Positions 1 through 8,423 of a stretch of 64,000 bases of DNA are shown one piece after another. The translations under genes and the position numbers were made by a program. Within the stretch, counting starts at the first letter, position 1, and each line of letters opens with the position of its first letter. Origin of the DNA: Actinobacillus suis ATCC 33415 (GTDB lineage: Bacteria; Pseudomonadota; Gammaproteobacteria; Enterobacterales; Pasteurellaceae); contig NZ_CP009159.1 in assembly GCF_000739435.1 (NCBI RefSeq), positions 2,316,501-2,380,500 on the forward strand. The letters are read 5' to 3'. The notes below the pieces were generated by a model. The model was not told the DNA's origin. It made no database searches and was given only the letters and a program-made list of their open reading frames with translations.

Positions 1-660
1 TTTACCGTCAGCGGTTTTCGCACCGTTTGCCAACGGATAGCGGAAATGCCAAAGTGAACCTTTGCTCTCTTTGTTTTCCACTTCTAAATCTGAAATTGCG
101 GTGTGAAGTTTCGGATCCCAGTTCACAAGGCGTTTACCACGATAAATTAAGCCTTCTTCGTGTAAGCGAACGAACACTTCTTTTACCGCATTCGATAAGC
201 CTTCATCCATCGTGAAACGTTCACGATCCCAGTCGATTGAGTTACCTAAACGGCGCATTTGTTGGCTGATTGTGCCGCCTGAATACGCCTTCCAATCCCA
301 GATTTTATTGATGAAAGCCTCACGCCCATAATCGTGGCGAGTTTTGCCTTCTTCCACCGCGATTTTACGCTCCACCACCATTTGGGTTGCGATACCCGCG
401 TGGTCTGTTCCGGTTTGCCAAAGGGTGTTATTACCTTCCATACGGTTGAAACGGATTAAAGTATCCATCAAAGTTTGTTGGAAAGCGTGCCCCATATGCA
501 ATGAACCGGTTACATTCGGCGGTGGAATTGCGATACAGTAACTTGGAACGTCAGGATTCTCAGTCGGCTTAAAATAGCCCTGTTCTTCCCAGTGTTTATA
601 AAGTGCTTGTTCTACTGCAGACGCATCGAAACGGTCTGCCATTTGGAGGTTTTGGGTCAT
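1..660 (-). CDS. valS: Valine--tRNA ligase, N-terminal part (runs off the window)
   Basis: Charges tRNA-Val with valine in the cytoplasm. The minus strand reads 220 codons from an ATG at 658-660 with no stop before the window edge; the family is about 950 residues, so only the first quarter is here. The start of the protein carries the class I synthetase signature [14 protein letters not shown] (HIGH-type motif HMGH) within the first 60 residues, followed by the [16 protein letters not shown] stretch typical of ValRS. holC upstream on the same strand matches the holC-valS neighbourhood common in gammaproteobacteria, here interrupted by two extra genes and a repeat region. The AGAG-type ribosome site just before the ATG supports the start. 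Confidence 0.97.
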   Translation of the reverse strand, partial: MTQNLQMADRFDASAVEQALYKHWEEQGYFKPTENPDVPSYCIAIPPPNVTGSLHMGHAFQQTLMDTLIRFNRMEGNNTLWQTGTDHAGIATQMVVERKIAVEEGKTRHDYGREAFINKIWDWKAYSGGTISQQMRRLGNSIDWDRERFTMDEGLSNAVKEVFVRLHEEGLIYRGKRLVNWDPKLHTAISDLEVENKESKGSLWHFRYPLANGAKTADGK

Positions 661-856
661 TGTTTTTCTCTTTGATATAAATTTGTGTAGGTAGCTTACA
701 ACCCACGCACGGCAAGCCGTACGTGGTTAGGATCAGCCTTCGGCTGAGTGAGCCACGCTGTGGCTCGGTATTTTTTCTAACTTTCAGCCCTAGCAGGGCT
801 GAGTTATGCTTAACCTAGTACGGCTTTGCCGTGCTAGGATTTATCGGCATACTCAA

Positions 857-937
857 TCACTTCTTCACGTCCATCCACGCTTTAAATTGAATTTGTAGTT
901 GGCGTTGTTGTTCTCTAATTTGTTCAATTTTGGTCAT
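857..937 (-). pseudogene. Truncated copy of the micro-ORF (26 codons left)
   Basis: The first 23 codons are nearly identical to the intact micro-ORF at 1293-1469 (one K to R change). The reading frame then jumps to what corresponds to the tail of the intact copy, in another frame, and stops at once. The junction sits at a short GATGG repeat present at both ends of the missing stretch, so a deletion between microhomologies is the simplest explanation. The nucleotide tail (TATGCCGATAAATCC) is still recognisable after the stop. Confidence 0.55.
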
Positions 938-1059
938 TTGATTTCTCCAAAATTTGTAAAATTTTATGGAAGTTCAACCGCTTGCAACCCACGCACAGCA
1001 AGCCATACGAGGTTACGATCAGCCTTCGGCTGAGTGAGCTACTCTGTAGCTCGGTTTTC

Positions 1060-1176
1060 AAATCTCCCCCCAGCCCCTCTTTACTAAAGAGGGGAGTTGT
1101 CTTGTGGTAATGTGGAGAACGCTATTCTTCCCTAAACCAGTTCCCCTCTTTAGCAAAGAGGGGTTAGGGGAGATTT
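1060..1176. repeat. Palindromic MITE-like element with 35-bp inverted ends
   Basis: The left end (1061-1095, beginning AATCTCCCC) and the right end (about 1141-1175, ending GGGGAGATT) are inverted copies of one another with a few mismatches. Each end is itself a hairpin with CCCCTCTTT and AAAGAGGGG arms. It encodes nothing and sits inside one of two duplicated units, so it was probably inserted after the duplication. No clear target-site duplication is visible. Similar CCCCTCTTT/AAAGAGGGG palindromes occur in many bacterial genomes, but its mobilising enzyme cannot be inferred here. Confidence 0.65.
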
Positions 1177-1292
1177 GTCCAATACCATATCCAAATAAGG
1201 TATGCTGTTTTTCTGGTAAATCGCCGAAACCGCTTAAAATTTCTAGCCCTAGCGGGGCTGAACTATACGTAACCTAGTACGGCTTTGCCGTG

Positions 1293-1469
1293 CTAGGATT
1301 TATCGGCATGTTTTATGACTTCTTCGTGGCCATCAGGATAATGTCGAACAATATTTCCATTCGGTCGCTGAAACGTTAGCACTTCACGCTTTTTCTTATC
1401 ATCCATCCACGCTTTAAATTGAATTTGCAGTTGGCGTTGTTGTTCTTTAATTTGTTCAATTTTGGTCAT
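1293..1469 (-). CDS. 58-residue charged hypothetical protein
   Basis: Opens with MTKIEQIKEQQRQLQIQF, a lysine- and glutamine-rich amphipathic stretch that looks helical, and continues to a basic middle and a tail ending HADKS; there is no signal peptide or membrane segment. A GAGAAAG-type ribosome site precedes the ATG. A second, internally deleted copy lies 356 bp away, which shows that the reading frame is part of a duplicated unit. It follows the small membrane-protein gene on the same strand and precedes valS. No family was recognised; it could be a real micro-protein or a chance frame maintained inside a repeat. Confidence 0.4.
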   Translation of the reverse strand: MTKIEQIKEQQRQLQIQFKAWMDDKKKREVLTFQRPNGNIVRHYPDGHEEVIKHADKS

Positions 1470-1544
1470 TTTCTTTCTCTAAAATTTGTAAAATTTTACG
1501 GAAATTAAACCGCTTGCTCAGCTGTGCTAGGCATCGGCATTGCC

Positions 1545-2027
1545 TTAACTTTTAGCCTGTTCTTGATTTGCCGGTGTTTGATGGCATTCTTTTAATTTAA
1601 ACACGTGTTGGAATTCCGGATCTCGAGCTTTCTCGTAGAATGCGTGGAATTTTCGAATTTCATCTTCTAAGTTAACCGTACGAATAATTTGTTCTTGGAT
1701 ATAATCGTGTTTATTTCGGTTTGCTTCTAAATAACAGGTGATGGTTACCGTTTCGAATTCAACTTGTGCGCTGAGTTGCAGATCTTTATAAGGAATGCGT
1801 AGCGCATGGAAATTGTCTTGTACATATAGCCTTAGGTGTTCGCTAAGTTGTTCATTAAAAAAGTTGAAGAATTTATAGTTATTGACATATTCGTAATAGT
1901 CTATGTCGAAAATATTTTCACAGCTAAAGCGAAAATACATCATTTCTCTATCAATTTGGCGATATACATAATATGCCGCACTCAATAATAAAATGATGAG
2001 AATAAGGTAATAAAGATTGTCCATCAT
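1545..2027 (-). CDS. Single-pass membrane protein of unknown function
   Basis: About 160 residues. Residues 4-22 form one hydrophobic membrane segment (LYYLILIILLLSAAYYVY), followed by a long soluble part rich in aromatic and charged residues, probably cytoplasmic. I chose the ATG at 2025-2027 because GGAAAG lies at normal distance before it; an in-frame ATG at 2046-2048 would add seven residues but has no ribosome site. It begins only about 25 bp after the GNAT gene, so it is probably the last gene of the holC-GNAT transcript. I do not recognise the family and no catalytic motif is visible. Confidence 0.7.
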   Translation of the reverse strand: MMDNLYYLILIILLLSAAYYVYRQIDREMMYFRFSCENIFDIDYYEYVNNYKFFNFFNEQLSEHLRLYVQDNFHALRIPYKDLQLSAQVEFETVTITCYLEANRNKHDYIQEQIIRTVNLEDEIRKFHAFYEKARDPEFQHVFKLKECHQTPANQEQAKS

Positions 2028-2051
2028 CAATTCTTTCCATACATACAATTG

Positions 2052-2483
2052 TTAACGTGTTAACGCCATATCCAAATGCGGGATGTTATCTTCCAAATAA
2101 ACATCGGAAATCGCATTAAAACCGAGTGATTGATAAAACTGGGCTAAATGAGATTGTGCTTGGATATATATAGTGTGCTGCGGCCAAGTTTGTTTAGCGT
2201 AAGCAATTGCTGTTTGCATTAATTCACGAGCTAAGCCAGAACCTCGAGCTTCAATTGCAACCAGCACTCGACCGATATGTACGCCATCTTCTTGCAGGAA
2301 GATACGGCAATAAGCGGTCAAATTCTGTTGTTTTTTTGCGAAATGGTGATAAGCGATAAGATCTTTATCATCCACTTCTTGATAGGGGCAATCTTGTTCA
2401 ACCACAAAAACGGCAGTGCGTAATTTGTAGATTTCAAATAATTCCGTTGTGGAAAGTTGTTCGAACGATTTGGTTTGCCACAT
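2052..2483 (-). CDS. GNAT family N-acetyltransferase (ElaA-like)
   Basis: A 143-residue acetyl-CoA dependent transferase of unknown substrate. The GNAT fold is supported by the acetyl-CoA loop region around HIGRVLVAIEARGSGLARELM, where the R/Q-x-x-G-x-G/A pattern reads ARGSGLA, and by the closing beta strand with SLGFNAIS. The overall order, including FVVEQDCPYQEVDDKD near the start, matches the ElaA branch. I start at the ATG at 2481-2483: it sits one base after the holC stop (TAATATG), so translation is probably coupled. The frame stays open upstream, but that extension is only holC read in another frame. Confidence 0.88.
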   Translation of the reverse strand: MWQTKSFEQLSTTELFEIYKLRTAVFVVEQDCPYQEVDDKDLIAYHHFAKKQQNLTAYCRIFLQEDGVHIGRVLVAIEARGSGLARELMQTAIAYAKQTWPQHTIYIQAQSHLAQFYQSLGFNAISDVYLEDNIPHLDMALTR

Positions 2484-2484
2484 A

Positions 2485-2922
2485 TTATGCTTGTACTGTT
2501 TCAAGTTGCCAGCCAAGTTGGCGATATTGTTTGTAACGTTCGCGCGCTTGGGCTTTCTCTGCCTCATCCGCCGGTACAAAATCAATAATTTGATTAAAGC
2601 TATTAATAAAGTCCGGTAGATTTTTCTGGAGCGAAATAAGCAAATCACGACGCTGTGCATTGCGTTTGCCAGGCCATGATATTTCTATTGGCGTGGCATA
2701 TTGGGTAACTTCGCCAGAAAGATTATGCGGTACAAAAGAATCGGGATCTCTCGCCCATAACGCTTCATCAATTTTTAGGGCTTGTTGTTCGGTTTCGCAG
2801 GCGATCAGCACTCGTTTGCCGAGTTTCCAAGCCTGAGCACTTAATTCACAAGCCATTGCTTCGGCGGCGCTGAGATCTTCAGAAGACGCTTGGCTCAGTA
2901 AATAAAATTTAACTTGTTTCAC
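2485..2922 (-). CDS. holC: DNA polymerase III subunit chi
   Basis: 145 residues, the normal length for chi. In the replisome chi pairs with psi (HolD) in the clamp-loader complex and binds SSB. The protein begins with KQVKFYLL and contains the family-typical stretch KRVLIACETEQQALKIDEALW followed by FVPHNLSGE and a region ending in DFVPADEAEKAQARERYKQYR. It heads a minus-strand group (holC, GNAT, membrane protein, valS), the usual place for holC next to valS. The promoter should lie in the 300-bp gap 2923-3220. Confidence 0.95.
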   Translation of the reverse strand: MKQVKFYLLSQASSEDLSAAEAMACELSAQAWKLGKRVLIACETEQQALKIDEALWARDPDSFVPHNLSGEVTQYATPIEISWPGKRNAQRRDLLISLQKNLPDFINSFNQIIDFVPADEAEKAQARERYKQYRQLGWQLETVQA

Positions 2923-2998
2923 CTAACTGCCCTAATAAAATAATCAAAAATAACAAAAGGGATTAATTTTAGCCGAAAATGTGGAAAATTTGAAATGT

Positions 2999-3043
2999 AA
3001 GCGGTCATTTTTGCAATATTTTTTGCAAATTTAACCGCTTGTT
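2999..3043. terminator. Uptake-signal inverted repeat, possible terminator
   Basis: AAGCGGT at the left and ACCGCTT at the right flank an AT-rich centre containing TTTTTTGCAAA. This is the ACAAGCGGT DNA-uptake core in both orientations. It lies in the gap between the divergent holC and kbp genes, where no transcript obviously ends, so it may serve uptake only. The rest of 2923-3220 shows no gene; kbp promoter elements probably lie around 3160-3200. Confidence 0.5.
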
Positions 3044-3220
3044 GTTTGAATTTAGTGAAATCTATCTGAAATGAAGTTTGTGTTAAGTGAAATTTGTGAT
3101 GCTTTGCCTATTGAACCAATCTTAGTTTTGCGGTTCTAACTTTGTGATTTGGCTATTTCAATCACCTTATAATGGTGTAAAATATAGCCTCCCTTAAACC
3201 TAACTTTAGAGGACTTTACC

Positions 3221-3664
3221 ATGGGTTTATTTGATTTTGCAGCGAATATCGGCAAAAAACTTTTTAATAAAGAAGAAGAGGCATCACAAGCCGTAACGGA
3301 ACATTTAAATGAAGACAATCCGGGCGTTGAGAATGTACAAGTAACCGTTGAAAACGGTGTAGCAAATTTAAGCGGTGTGGCGGCAACGGCAGCTGCGGTA
3401 GAAAAAGCGGTGTTAATGGCGGGTAACATTGAAGGTATTTCAGAAGTGAAAATCGACGGTGTTCAAATTGCTAACGGCGAAGCGCTTGCAGGTGATGACG
3501 AATTCTATGTGATTCAAAAAGGCGATACTTTATGGGAAATTGCAACCAAAGCTTACGGTAACGGTGCAAAATATAAAGCGATCGTTGAAGCGAATAAAGA
3601 AGTGATCAAAGACGAGAACAAGATCTTCCCGGGTCAAAAAATTCGTATTCCAAAAAGCTTATAA
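3221..3664 (+). CDS. kbp: BON and LysM domain protein (potassium-binding protein Kbp/YgaU)
   Basis: 147 residues, matching the E. coli Kbp (YgaU) length of about 149. An N-terminal BON domain (about residues 25-85, with VQVTVENGVANLSG) is followed by a C-terminal LysM domain (about 95-146, YVIQKGDTLWEIA ... NKIFPGQKIRIP). There is no signal peptide, as in Kbp, which is cytoplasmic, binds potassium and helps growth under osmotic stress. The start has a good ribosome site (AGAGGA, 9 bp upstream). It appears to be a single-gene unit closed by a hairpin at 3701-3751. Confidence 0.93.
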   Translation: MGLFDFAANIGKKLFNKEEEASQAVTEHLNEDNPGVENVQVTVENGVANLSGVAATAAAVEKAVLMAGNIEGISEVKIDGVQIANGEALAGDDEFYVIQKGDTLWEIATKAYGNGAKYKAIVEANKEVIKDENKIFPGQKIRIPKSL

Positions 3665-3700
3665 TCTTTTAGGAAAGAAGGCGTAACCTAACGCTATTGC

Positions 3701-3753
3701 AAAAAATCAGTAAAATCGCACCGCTTGTTCGGTAAATTTTGCTGATTTTTTCA
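3701..3753 (+). terminator. Rho-independent terminator after kbp
   Basis: A long stem pairs 3701-3716 (AAAAAATCAG then AAAAT) with 3736-3751 (ATTTT then CTGATTTTTT), ending in a T run. The loop contains an ACCGCTTGT uptake core. Confidence 0.6.
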
Positions 3754-3872
3754 TTTCTGCGCCATCATTTGGCAGATGTTCTGCGCAATATTCCTCGACA
3801 GCCCATTGACATAACGTTACAATGGATGTCTATTTCTGTATCTTTTATATACCCACAACTTGAGGTTTAAGA

Positions 3873-5174
3873 ATGTCAATTTCTATTGAAACTTTAGAAG
3901 GCTTACAACGCCGTGTAACTATTACTGTAGCTGCAGACAAAATCGAAGCAGCTTATAAAGAACAATTAAAAGGCTATGCGAAAAACGCTCGTGTAGATGG
4001 TTTCCGTAAAGGTAAAGTACCACACGCAATTATCGAACAACGTTTCGGTTTAGCGGCTCGCCAAGATGTATTATCTGATGAAATGCAACGTGCATTCTTT
4101 GATGCAGTAATCGCTGAGAAAATCAACCTTGCAGGTCGTCCTACATTCACTCCTAACAACTACCAACCAGGCCAAGAATTCAGCTTCACTGCGACTTTTG
4201 AAGTATTCCCAGAAGTTGAATTAAAAGGTTTAGAAAACATCGAAGTTGAAAAACCGGTTGTAGAAATCACAGAAGCTGATTTAGACAAAATGATCGATGT
4301 TTTACGTAAACAACAAGCGACTTGGGCTGAATCACAAGAAGCTGCAAAAGCAGAAGACCGTGTTGTAATCGACTTTGTTGGTTCTGTTGACGGTGAAGAG
4401 TTTGAAGGCGGTAAAGCGACAGACTTCACTTTAGCAATGGGTCAAGGTCGTATGATCCCTGGTTTCGAAGAGGGTATCGTTGGTCACAAAGCTGGCGAAC
4501 AATTCGATATCGATGTAACTTTCCCTGAAGAATACCACGCTGAAAACTTAAAAGGTAAAGCGGCGAAATTCGCAATCACACTTAAGAAAGTAGAAAACAT
4601 CGTATTACCTGAATTAACAGAAGAATTCGTGAAAAAATTCGGTTCAGCAAAAACTGTAGAAGATTTACGTGCAGAAATTAAGAAAAATATGCAACGTGAA
4701 CTTAAAAATGCAGTAACTGCACGTGTTAAAAACCAAGTAATCAACGGTTTAATCGCACAAAACGAAATTGAAGTACCGGCTGCAGCAGTAGCGGAAGAAG
4801 TTGATGTATTACGTCGTCAAGCGGTTCAACGTTTCGGTGGTAAACCGGAAATGGCTGCACAATTACCGGCAGAATTATTCGAAGCGGATGCAAAACGTCG
4901 TGTTCAAGTAGGTTTATTACTTTCAACTGTAATCGGTACTAACGAATTAAAAGTTGATGAAAAACGTGTTGAAGAAACGATTGCAGAAATCGCTTCAGCT
5001 TACGAACAACCGGCAGAAGTTGTTGCTCACTACGCGAAAAACCGTCAATTAACTGAAAATATCCGTAACGTGGTATTAGAAGAACAAGCGGTTGAAGCAG
5101 TACTTGCAAAAGCGAAAGTAACTGAAAAAGCAACCTCTTTCGATGAAGTAATGGCTCAACAAGCTCAGGGCTAA
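3873..5174 (+). CDS. tig: Trigger factor, ribosome-associated chaperone and prolyl isomerase
   Basis: 433 residues, full length. Trigger factor docks at the ribosome exit tunnel and shields nascent chains. The N-terminal ribosome-binding domain carries the signature [16 protein letters not shown] (GFRxxxxP loop, about residues 44-59). The FKBP-type isomerase domain spans about 155-245 ([19 protein letters not shown] ... [16 protein letters not shown]), and the helical C-terminal chaperone arms follow to the end. ClpP, ClpX or Lon do not follow as they do in E. coli. A TTGACA at 3806-3811 may belong to its promoter. Codon choice is strongly biased, as expected for an abundant protein. Confidence 0.98.
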   Translation: MSISIETLEGLQRRVTITVAADKIEAAYKEQLKGYAKNARVDGFRKGKVPHAIIEQRFGLAARQDVLSDEMQRAFFDAVIAEKINLAGRPTFTPNNYQPGQEFSFTATFEVFPEVELKGLENIEVEKPVVEITEADLDKMIDVLRKQQATWAESQEAAKAEDRVVIDFVGSVDGEEFEGGKATDFTLAMGQGRMIPGFEEGIVGHKAGEQFDIDVTFPEEYHAENLKGKAAKFAITLKKVENIVLPELTEEFVKKFGSAKTVEDLRAEIKKNMQRELKNAVTARVKNQVINGLIAQNEIEVPAAAVAEEVDVLRRQAVQRFGGKPEMAAQLPAELFEADAKRRVQVGLLLSTVIGTNELKVDEKRVEETIAEIASAYEQPAEVVAHYAKNRQLTENIRNVVLEEQAVEAVLAKAKVTEKATSFDEVMAQQAQG

Positions 5175-5185
5175 TTCTCAAATAC

Positions 5186-5214
5186 AAAGCTCTCCGTTTT
5201 GGAGGGCTTTTAAT
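5186..5214 (+). terminator. Rho-independent terminator of tig
   Basis: AAAGCTCTCC pairs with GGAGGGCTTT around a TTTT loop and is followed by T-rich sequence, 12 bp after the tig stop. Confidence 0.8.
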
Positions 5215-5226
5215 TAGCATTTTATA

Positions 5227-5280
5227 AGCGGTTGATTTTAGAAAAAAATTTGCAAAAATTTCTCTAAAAATAACCGCTTT
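5227..5280. repeat. Inverted uptake-signal pair
   Basis: AAGCGGTT at 5227 and AACCGCTT at about 5273-5280 face each other across an AT-rich centre with TTTGCAAAAATTT. It lies directly behind the tig terminator and could act as a second stop. Confidence 0.55.
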
Positions 5281-5306
5281 TATTTTAACCAAAAGAGAAT
5301 TTAGTC

Positions 5307-5756
5307 ATGGATTTAACCTTTACTCAGCAACTTCAACAATTTGTTAGCGCTCACCCGATCCTTGTGTTTGCGTGGATTGCGGTATTTGTTGCAGTGCTAT
5401 TTAGTCTTTATAAAGGCGCTACCAGTAAATTTAAAACAATCGAACACGCACAGGCGACCCAACTTGTGAACAAAGAAGACGGTGTATTCCTTGATTTACG
5501 TTCAGAAGATGAGTTCCGCTCAGGTCATATCGTAGATAGCCACCATATTCTGCCAAGCGAAATCAAAGCGAATAATGTTCACCCGATTGAAAAATATAAA
5601 GATCGTCCGGTGATCTTGGTTGATACTAATGGTTTTTCTGCCGGGACAAGCGCAGATTTACTTGCAAAACAAGGCTTTAGCAAAGTATATGTGCTAAAAG
5701 AAGGTATTTTAGGCTGGCGTTCGGCAAACCTTCCAACCGTTAAAAAACATAAATAA
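5307..5756 (+). CDS. yibN: Membrane-anchored rhodanese-like protein (YibN type)
   Basis: 149 residues. One membrane segment at about residues 17-35 (ILVFAWIAVFVAVLFSLY) tethers a cytoplasmic rhodanese fold (FLDLRSEDEFRSGHIVDSHHILP ... YVLKEGILGWRSANLP). The loop that holds the sulfur-carrying cysteine in active rhodaneses reads VDTNGFSAGTS and has no cysteine, and in fact the protein has none. E. coli YibN also lacks the usual CxxG loop, so this is a feature of the family rather than decay, and sulfurtransferase activity is unlikely. It sits directly upstream of secB, 22 bp apart, the same pairing as in E. coli. Confidence 0.9.
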   Translation: MDLTFTQQLQQFVSAHPILVFAWIAVFVAVLFSLYKGATSKFKTIEHAQATQLVNKEDGVFLDLRSEDEFRSGHIVDSHHILPSEIKANNVHPIEKYKDRPVILVDTNGFSAGTSADLLAKQGFSKVYVLKEGILGWRSANLPTVKKHK

Positions 5757-5778
5757 TTTAGTTAATTAAGGAAATATT

Positions 5779-6276
5779 ATGGCTGAAGAAAATCAAGTTG
5801 CTGCTCAAGAAGAACAGCTCCCATTTGAACTTCAAATTCAACGTATTTATATCAAAGACGTTTCGTTTGAAGCACCGAACTTACCAACTATTTTTCATCA
5901 AGAGTGGAAACCGCAATTAGGCTTTGAGCTTGATACTGAAACAAAACAGTTAGATGAAGACCTTTATGAAGTGGTATTACACATTAATGTTTCAACCACA
6001 TTAGAAGATAGTGGTGATACTGCATTTATTTGTGAAGTAAAACAAGCGGGTGTATTTACAATTAAGGGCTTAGAAGGCCTTCAATTGGCACATTGTTTAG
6101 CATCACAATGTCCTAACGTGCTTTATCCTTATGCACGTGAATTAATTGCTAGCCTAGTAAACCGTGGTACATTCCCTGCATTGAATTTATCACCGGTAAA
6201 CTTCGATGCACTGTTTATGGATTACTTACAACGCCAAGAAGCAGAGCAAAACGCAGAAGCGCCAGCAGTAAACTAG
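5779..6276 (+). CDS. secB: Protein-export chaperone SecB
   Basis: 165 residues, family-normal. SecB is a cytosolic tetramer that keeps precursors unfolded and hands them to SecA. Family features are [17 protein letters not shown] near the start, the SecA-contacting acidic strand around [20 protein letters not shown], and the signature [23 protein letters not shown]. It follows yibN in one transcript and is closed by a strong hairpin; gpsA follows from its own promoter, keeping the secB-gpsA-cysE order seen in E. coli. Confidence 0.98.
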   Translation: MAEENQVAAQEEQLPFELQIQRIYIKDVSFEAPNLPTIFHQEWKPQLGFELDTETKQLDEDLYEVVLHINVSTTLEDSGDTAFICEVKQAGVFTIKGLEGLQLAHCLASQCPNVLYPYARELIASLVNRGTFPALNLSPVNFDALFMDYLQRQEAEQNAEAPAVN

Positions 6277-6284
6277 TCTTTTTT

Positions 6285-6315
6285 AAAGGTATGCAATTTT
6301 GCATACCTTTTTCTT
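6285..6315 (+). terminator. Rho-independent terminator of secB
   Basis: A perfect 12-bp stem (6285-6296 AAAGGTATGCAA against 6299-6310) with a two-base loop and a T-rich tail. Confidence 0.88.
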
Positions 6316-6374
6316 TACCTCTCCAATTCTGCTTATCACAACGTAAAACTTTGTATAGGTTTAAGTTGCCTGAA

Positions 6375-6402
6375 TTGACGGATTCACATCAAATGATATA
6401 TT
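6375..6402 (+). promoter_or_regulatory. Sigma70 promoter for gpsA-cysE
   Basis: TTGACG at 6375-6380, a 16-bp spacer, and TATATT at 6397-6402. It lies between the secB terminator and gpsA, where a new start is needed. Confidence 0.55.
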
Positions 6403-6473
6403 GAGCCTTTCTATTTTAGTTAGTCCATTTTGATTCCAATCTCTAAATACTTCATTGCATAAGGATAATATTA

Positions 6474-7484
6474 ATGAGTGAAATATATTCCGCGCCTGTC
6501 ACGGTTTTAGGTGCAGGTTCTTATGGTACAGCACTAGCTATTGCGCTGGCTCGTAATGGTCATAAAACTTATTTATGGGGACACCAGCCGGAAAAAATGG
6601 CAATTTTGGCCGCGGAACGAATGAATAATGCTTTTTTACCAGATATAGCTTTTCCGGACGCTTTGGAAGTGGAAAGTGATTTAGCTCAAGCGCTTGCCAA
6701 AGCAAAGGATATTTTGATTGTTGTGCCAAGCCACGTGTTTGCTGATGTATTGATGCAAATTCGTCCATTATTGAATGCTCATCATCGTATTATGTGGGCA
6801 ACGAAGGGATTGGAACGTAATACCGGAAGATTATTACAAACGGTTGCCGAAGAAATTCTTGGTACTCAATATCCGCTAGCGGTACTTTCCGGCCCGACTT
6901 TTGCAAAAGAGTTAGCACAAGGTTTACCGACTGCAATCGCTTTAGCCTCAAACGATAAGCAATTTGCTGACGAAATGCAGCAGCGTATTCACTGTTCCAA
7001 GGCTTTTCGTGTTTATTTAAATAGCGATATGATTGGCGTACAATTAGGCGGTGCGATTAAAAATGTGATTGCAATTGGGGCGGGTATTTCTGATGGTATG
7101 GGATTTGGAGCCAATGCCAGAACAGCGTTAATTACCCGTGGTTTGGCGGAAATCAGCCGTTTAGGCGCATCACTTGGTGCAAATGCTAACACTTTTATGG
7201 GAATGGCGGGGCTAGGCGATTTAGTGTTAACTTGTACCGATAATCAATCACGTAACCGTCGTTTCGGCTTAATGCTTGGGCAGGGTAAATCTGCTGAGGA
7301 TGCAATGGCGGAAATCGGGCAAGTGGTAGAAGGTTTTTACAATACCAAAGAGGCGTATTTACTGGCTCAAACCCAAGGGGTTGAAATGCCGATTGTTGAA
7401 CAGATCTACCAGATGTTATTTTGTGGTAAAAATGCACATGATGTTGTTGCAACTTTATTAGGGCGTGAACGCAAAGGCGAATAA
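6474..7484 (+). CDS. gpsA: NAD(P)-dependent glycerol-3-phosphate dehydrogenase
   Basis: 336 residues. Reduces dihydroxyacetone phosphate to sn-glycerol 3-phosphate for phospholipid synthesis. The N-terminal Rossmann motif is [18 protein letters not shown] (about residues 14-31). The substrate-binding and catalytic region contains [17 protein letters not shown], the catalytic lysine segment [18 protein letters not shown], and the C-terminal [22 protein letters not shown]. It is 11 bp upstream of cysE, so the two are co-transcribed, the order found in many gammaproteobacteria. Confidence 0.98.
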   Translation: MSEIYSAPVTVLGAGSYGTALAIALARNGHKTYLWGHQPEKMAILAAERMNNAFLPDIAFPDALEVESDLAQALAKAKDILIVVPSHVFADVLMQIRPLLNAHHRIMWATKGLERNTGRLLQTVAEEILGTQYPLAVLSGPTFAKELAQGLPTAIALASNDKQFADEMQQRIHCSKAFRVYLNSDMIGVQLGGAIKNVIAIGAGISDGMGFGANARTALITRGLAEISRLGASLGANANTFMGMAGLGDLVLTCTDNQSRNRRFGLMLGQGKSAEDAMAEIGQVVEGFYNTKEAYLLAQTQGVEMPIVEQIYQMLFCGKNAHDVVATLLGRERKGE

Positions 7485-7495
7485 AGAGGTTTTAC

Positions 7496-8311
7496 ATGAA
7501 CGAAAGCGAACTTAATCAAATTTGGCAGAATATCCGAGAAGAAGCGCAGGAATTGGTTGATAGTGAGCCGATGCTTGCCAGCTTTTTCCATGCGACTATT
7601 TTAAAGCATAGTAATTTAGGTGGCTCACTGAGTTATATCTTAGCCAATAAACTGGCTAACCCAATTATGCCAGCGATTGCGTTAAAAGAAATTATTGAAG
7701 AAGCCTATCAGGCTAATCCTCAAATTATTGCTAGTGCTGCCTGTGATATTGATGCGGTTCGTACTCGAGATCCTGCGGTAGATAAATGGACAACACCACT
7801 GTTGTATTTAAAAGGCTATCATGCGATCCAAAGTTATCGAGTCACCCATTACCTTTGGCAACAAGGTCGTAAGGCATTGGCAATTTATCTACAAAATGAA
7901 ATCTCTGTAGCATTTGATGTTGATATTCATCCGGCAGCGAGATTAGGCTGCGGCATTATGTTTGACCACGCAACAGGTATTGTAGTGGGTGAAACTGCTG
8001 TGATTGAAAATGATGTCTCGATTTTGCAAGGCGTTACGCTTGGTGGTACGGGTAAAGAACACGGTGATCGTCACCCGAAAATCCGAGAAGGCGTGATGAT
8101 TGGCGCCGGTGCAAAAATCTTAGGTAATATCGAAATTGGACGCTATTCGAAAATTGGGGCGAATTCAGTTGTATTACAACCAGTACCGGATCATGCAACC
8201 GCTGCAGGTGTACCAGCTCGTATTATCGGACAATCTTCCGTACAAAAACCGGCGTTTGATATGAACCAATATTTTGAAGATATCGAAGGGACTTATGGAG
8301 ATGGTATCTAG
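7496..8311 (+). CDS. cysE: Serine O-acetyltransferase
   Basis: 271 residues. Makes O-acetylserine from serine and acetyl-CoA, the first step of cysteine synthesis, and normally forms a complex with CysK. The N-terminal helical half is followed by a left-handed beta helix of hexapeptide repeats (about residues 140-240: DIHPAARLGCGIMFDHATG, GVTLGGTGKEHGDRHPKI, IGAGAKILGNIEIG). The active-site histidines in FDHATG and KEHGDRHP are present. The C-terminus ends YGDGI, with the terminal isoleucine that inserts into CysK. A ribosome site (AAGAGG) precedes the ATG. Confidence 0.98.
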   Translation: MNESELNQIWQNIREEAQELVDSEPMLASFFHATILKHSNLGGSLSYILANKLANPIMPAIALKEIIEEAYQANPQIIASAACDIDAVRTRDPAVDKWTTPLLYLKGYHAIQSYRVTHYLWQQGRKALAIYLQNEISVAFDVDIHPAARLGCGIMFDHATGIVVGETAVIENDVSILQGVTLGGTGKEHGDRHPKIREGVMIGAGAKILGNIEIGRYSKIGANSVVLQPVPDHATAAGVPARIIGQSSVQKPAFDMNQYFEDIEGTYGDGI

Positions 8312-8343
8312 GCTAAAAAGTAACCACGATTTTTAGGGATTAA

Positions 8344-8380
8344 AAGGGCTGAATCCGGCAATATTCTGGATTCAGCCCTT
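8344..8380. terminator. Bidirectional terminator between cysE and erpA
   Basis: A perfect 13-bp stem (8344-8356 AAGGGCTGAATCC with 8368-8380) between the two convergent genes. It can serve either strand, although the T tracts are short. Confidence 0.75.
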
Positions 8381-8423
8381 AATGTTAGAATGCTATGGAA
8401 AGTCGTAAGACAAGCGGTCAATT

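Larger units (their letters stand above)
690..1515. repeat. Imperfect tandem duplication made of short hairpins and a micro-ORF
   Basis: Two related units lie head to tail, about 690-984 and 984-1515. Each holds, in the same order, a run of short palindromes (stems near 703-726, 733-746, 749-765, 784-800 and about 815-838 in unit 1), a micro-ORF on the minus strand, and a closing AT-rich block that ends in AACCGCTTGC. Unit 2 also contains the palindromic element at 1060-1176 and extra unmatched sequence. At least one stem (749-765 against 1036-1052) differs by a base pair changed on both sides. The region separates valS from the upstream genes; nothing else coding is visible in it. Confidence 0.75.

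Noticed and set aside
2484..2660. A longer N-terminus for the GNAT acetyltransferase
   Set aside because: The extra 59 residues are holC read in another frame and lack a ribosome site; the ATG at 2481-2483 directly after the holC stop is preferred.
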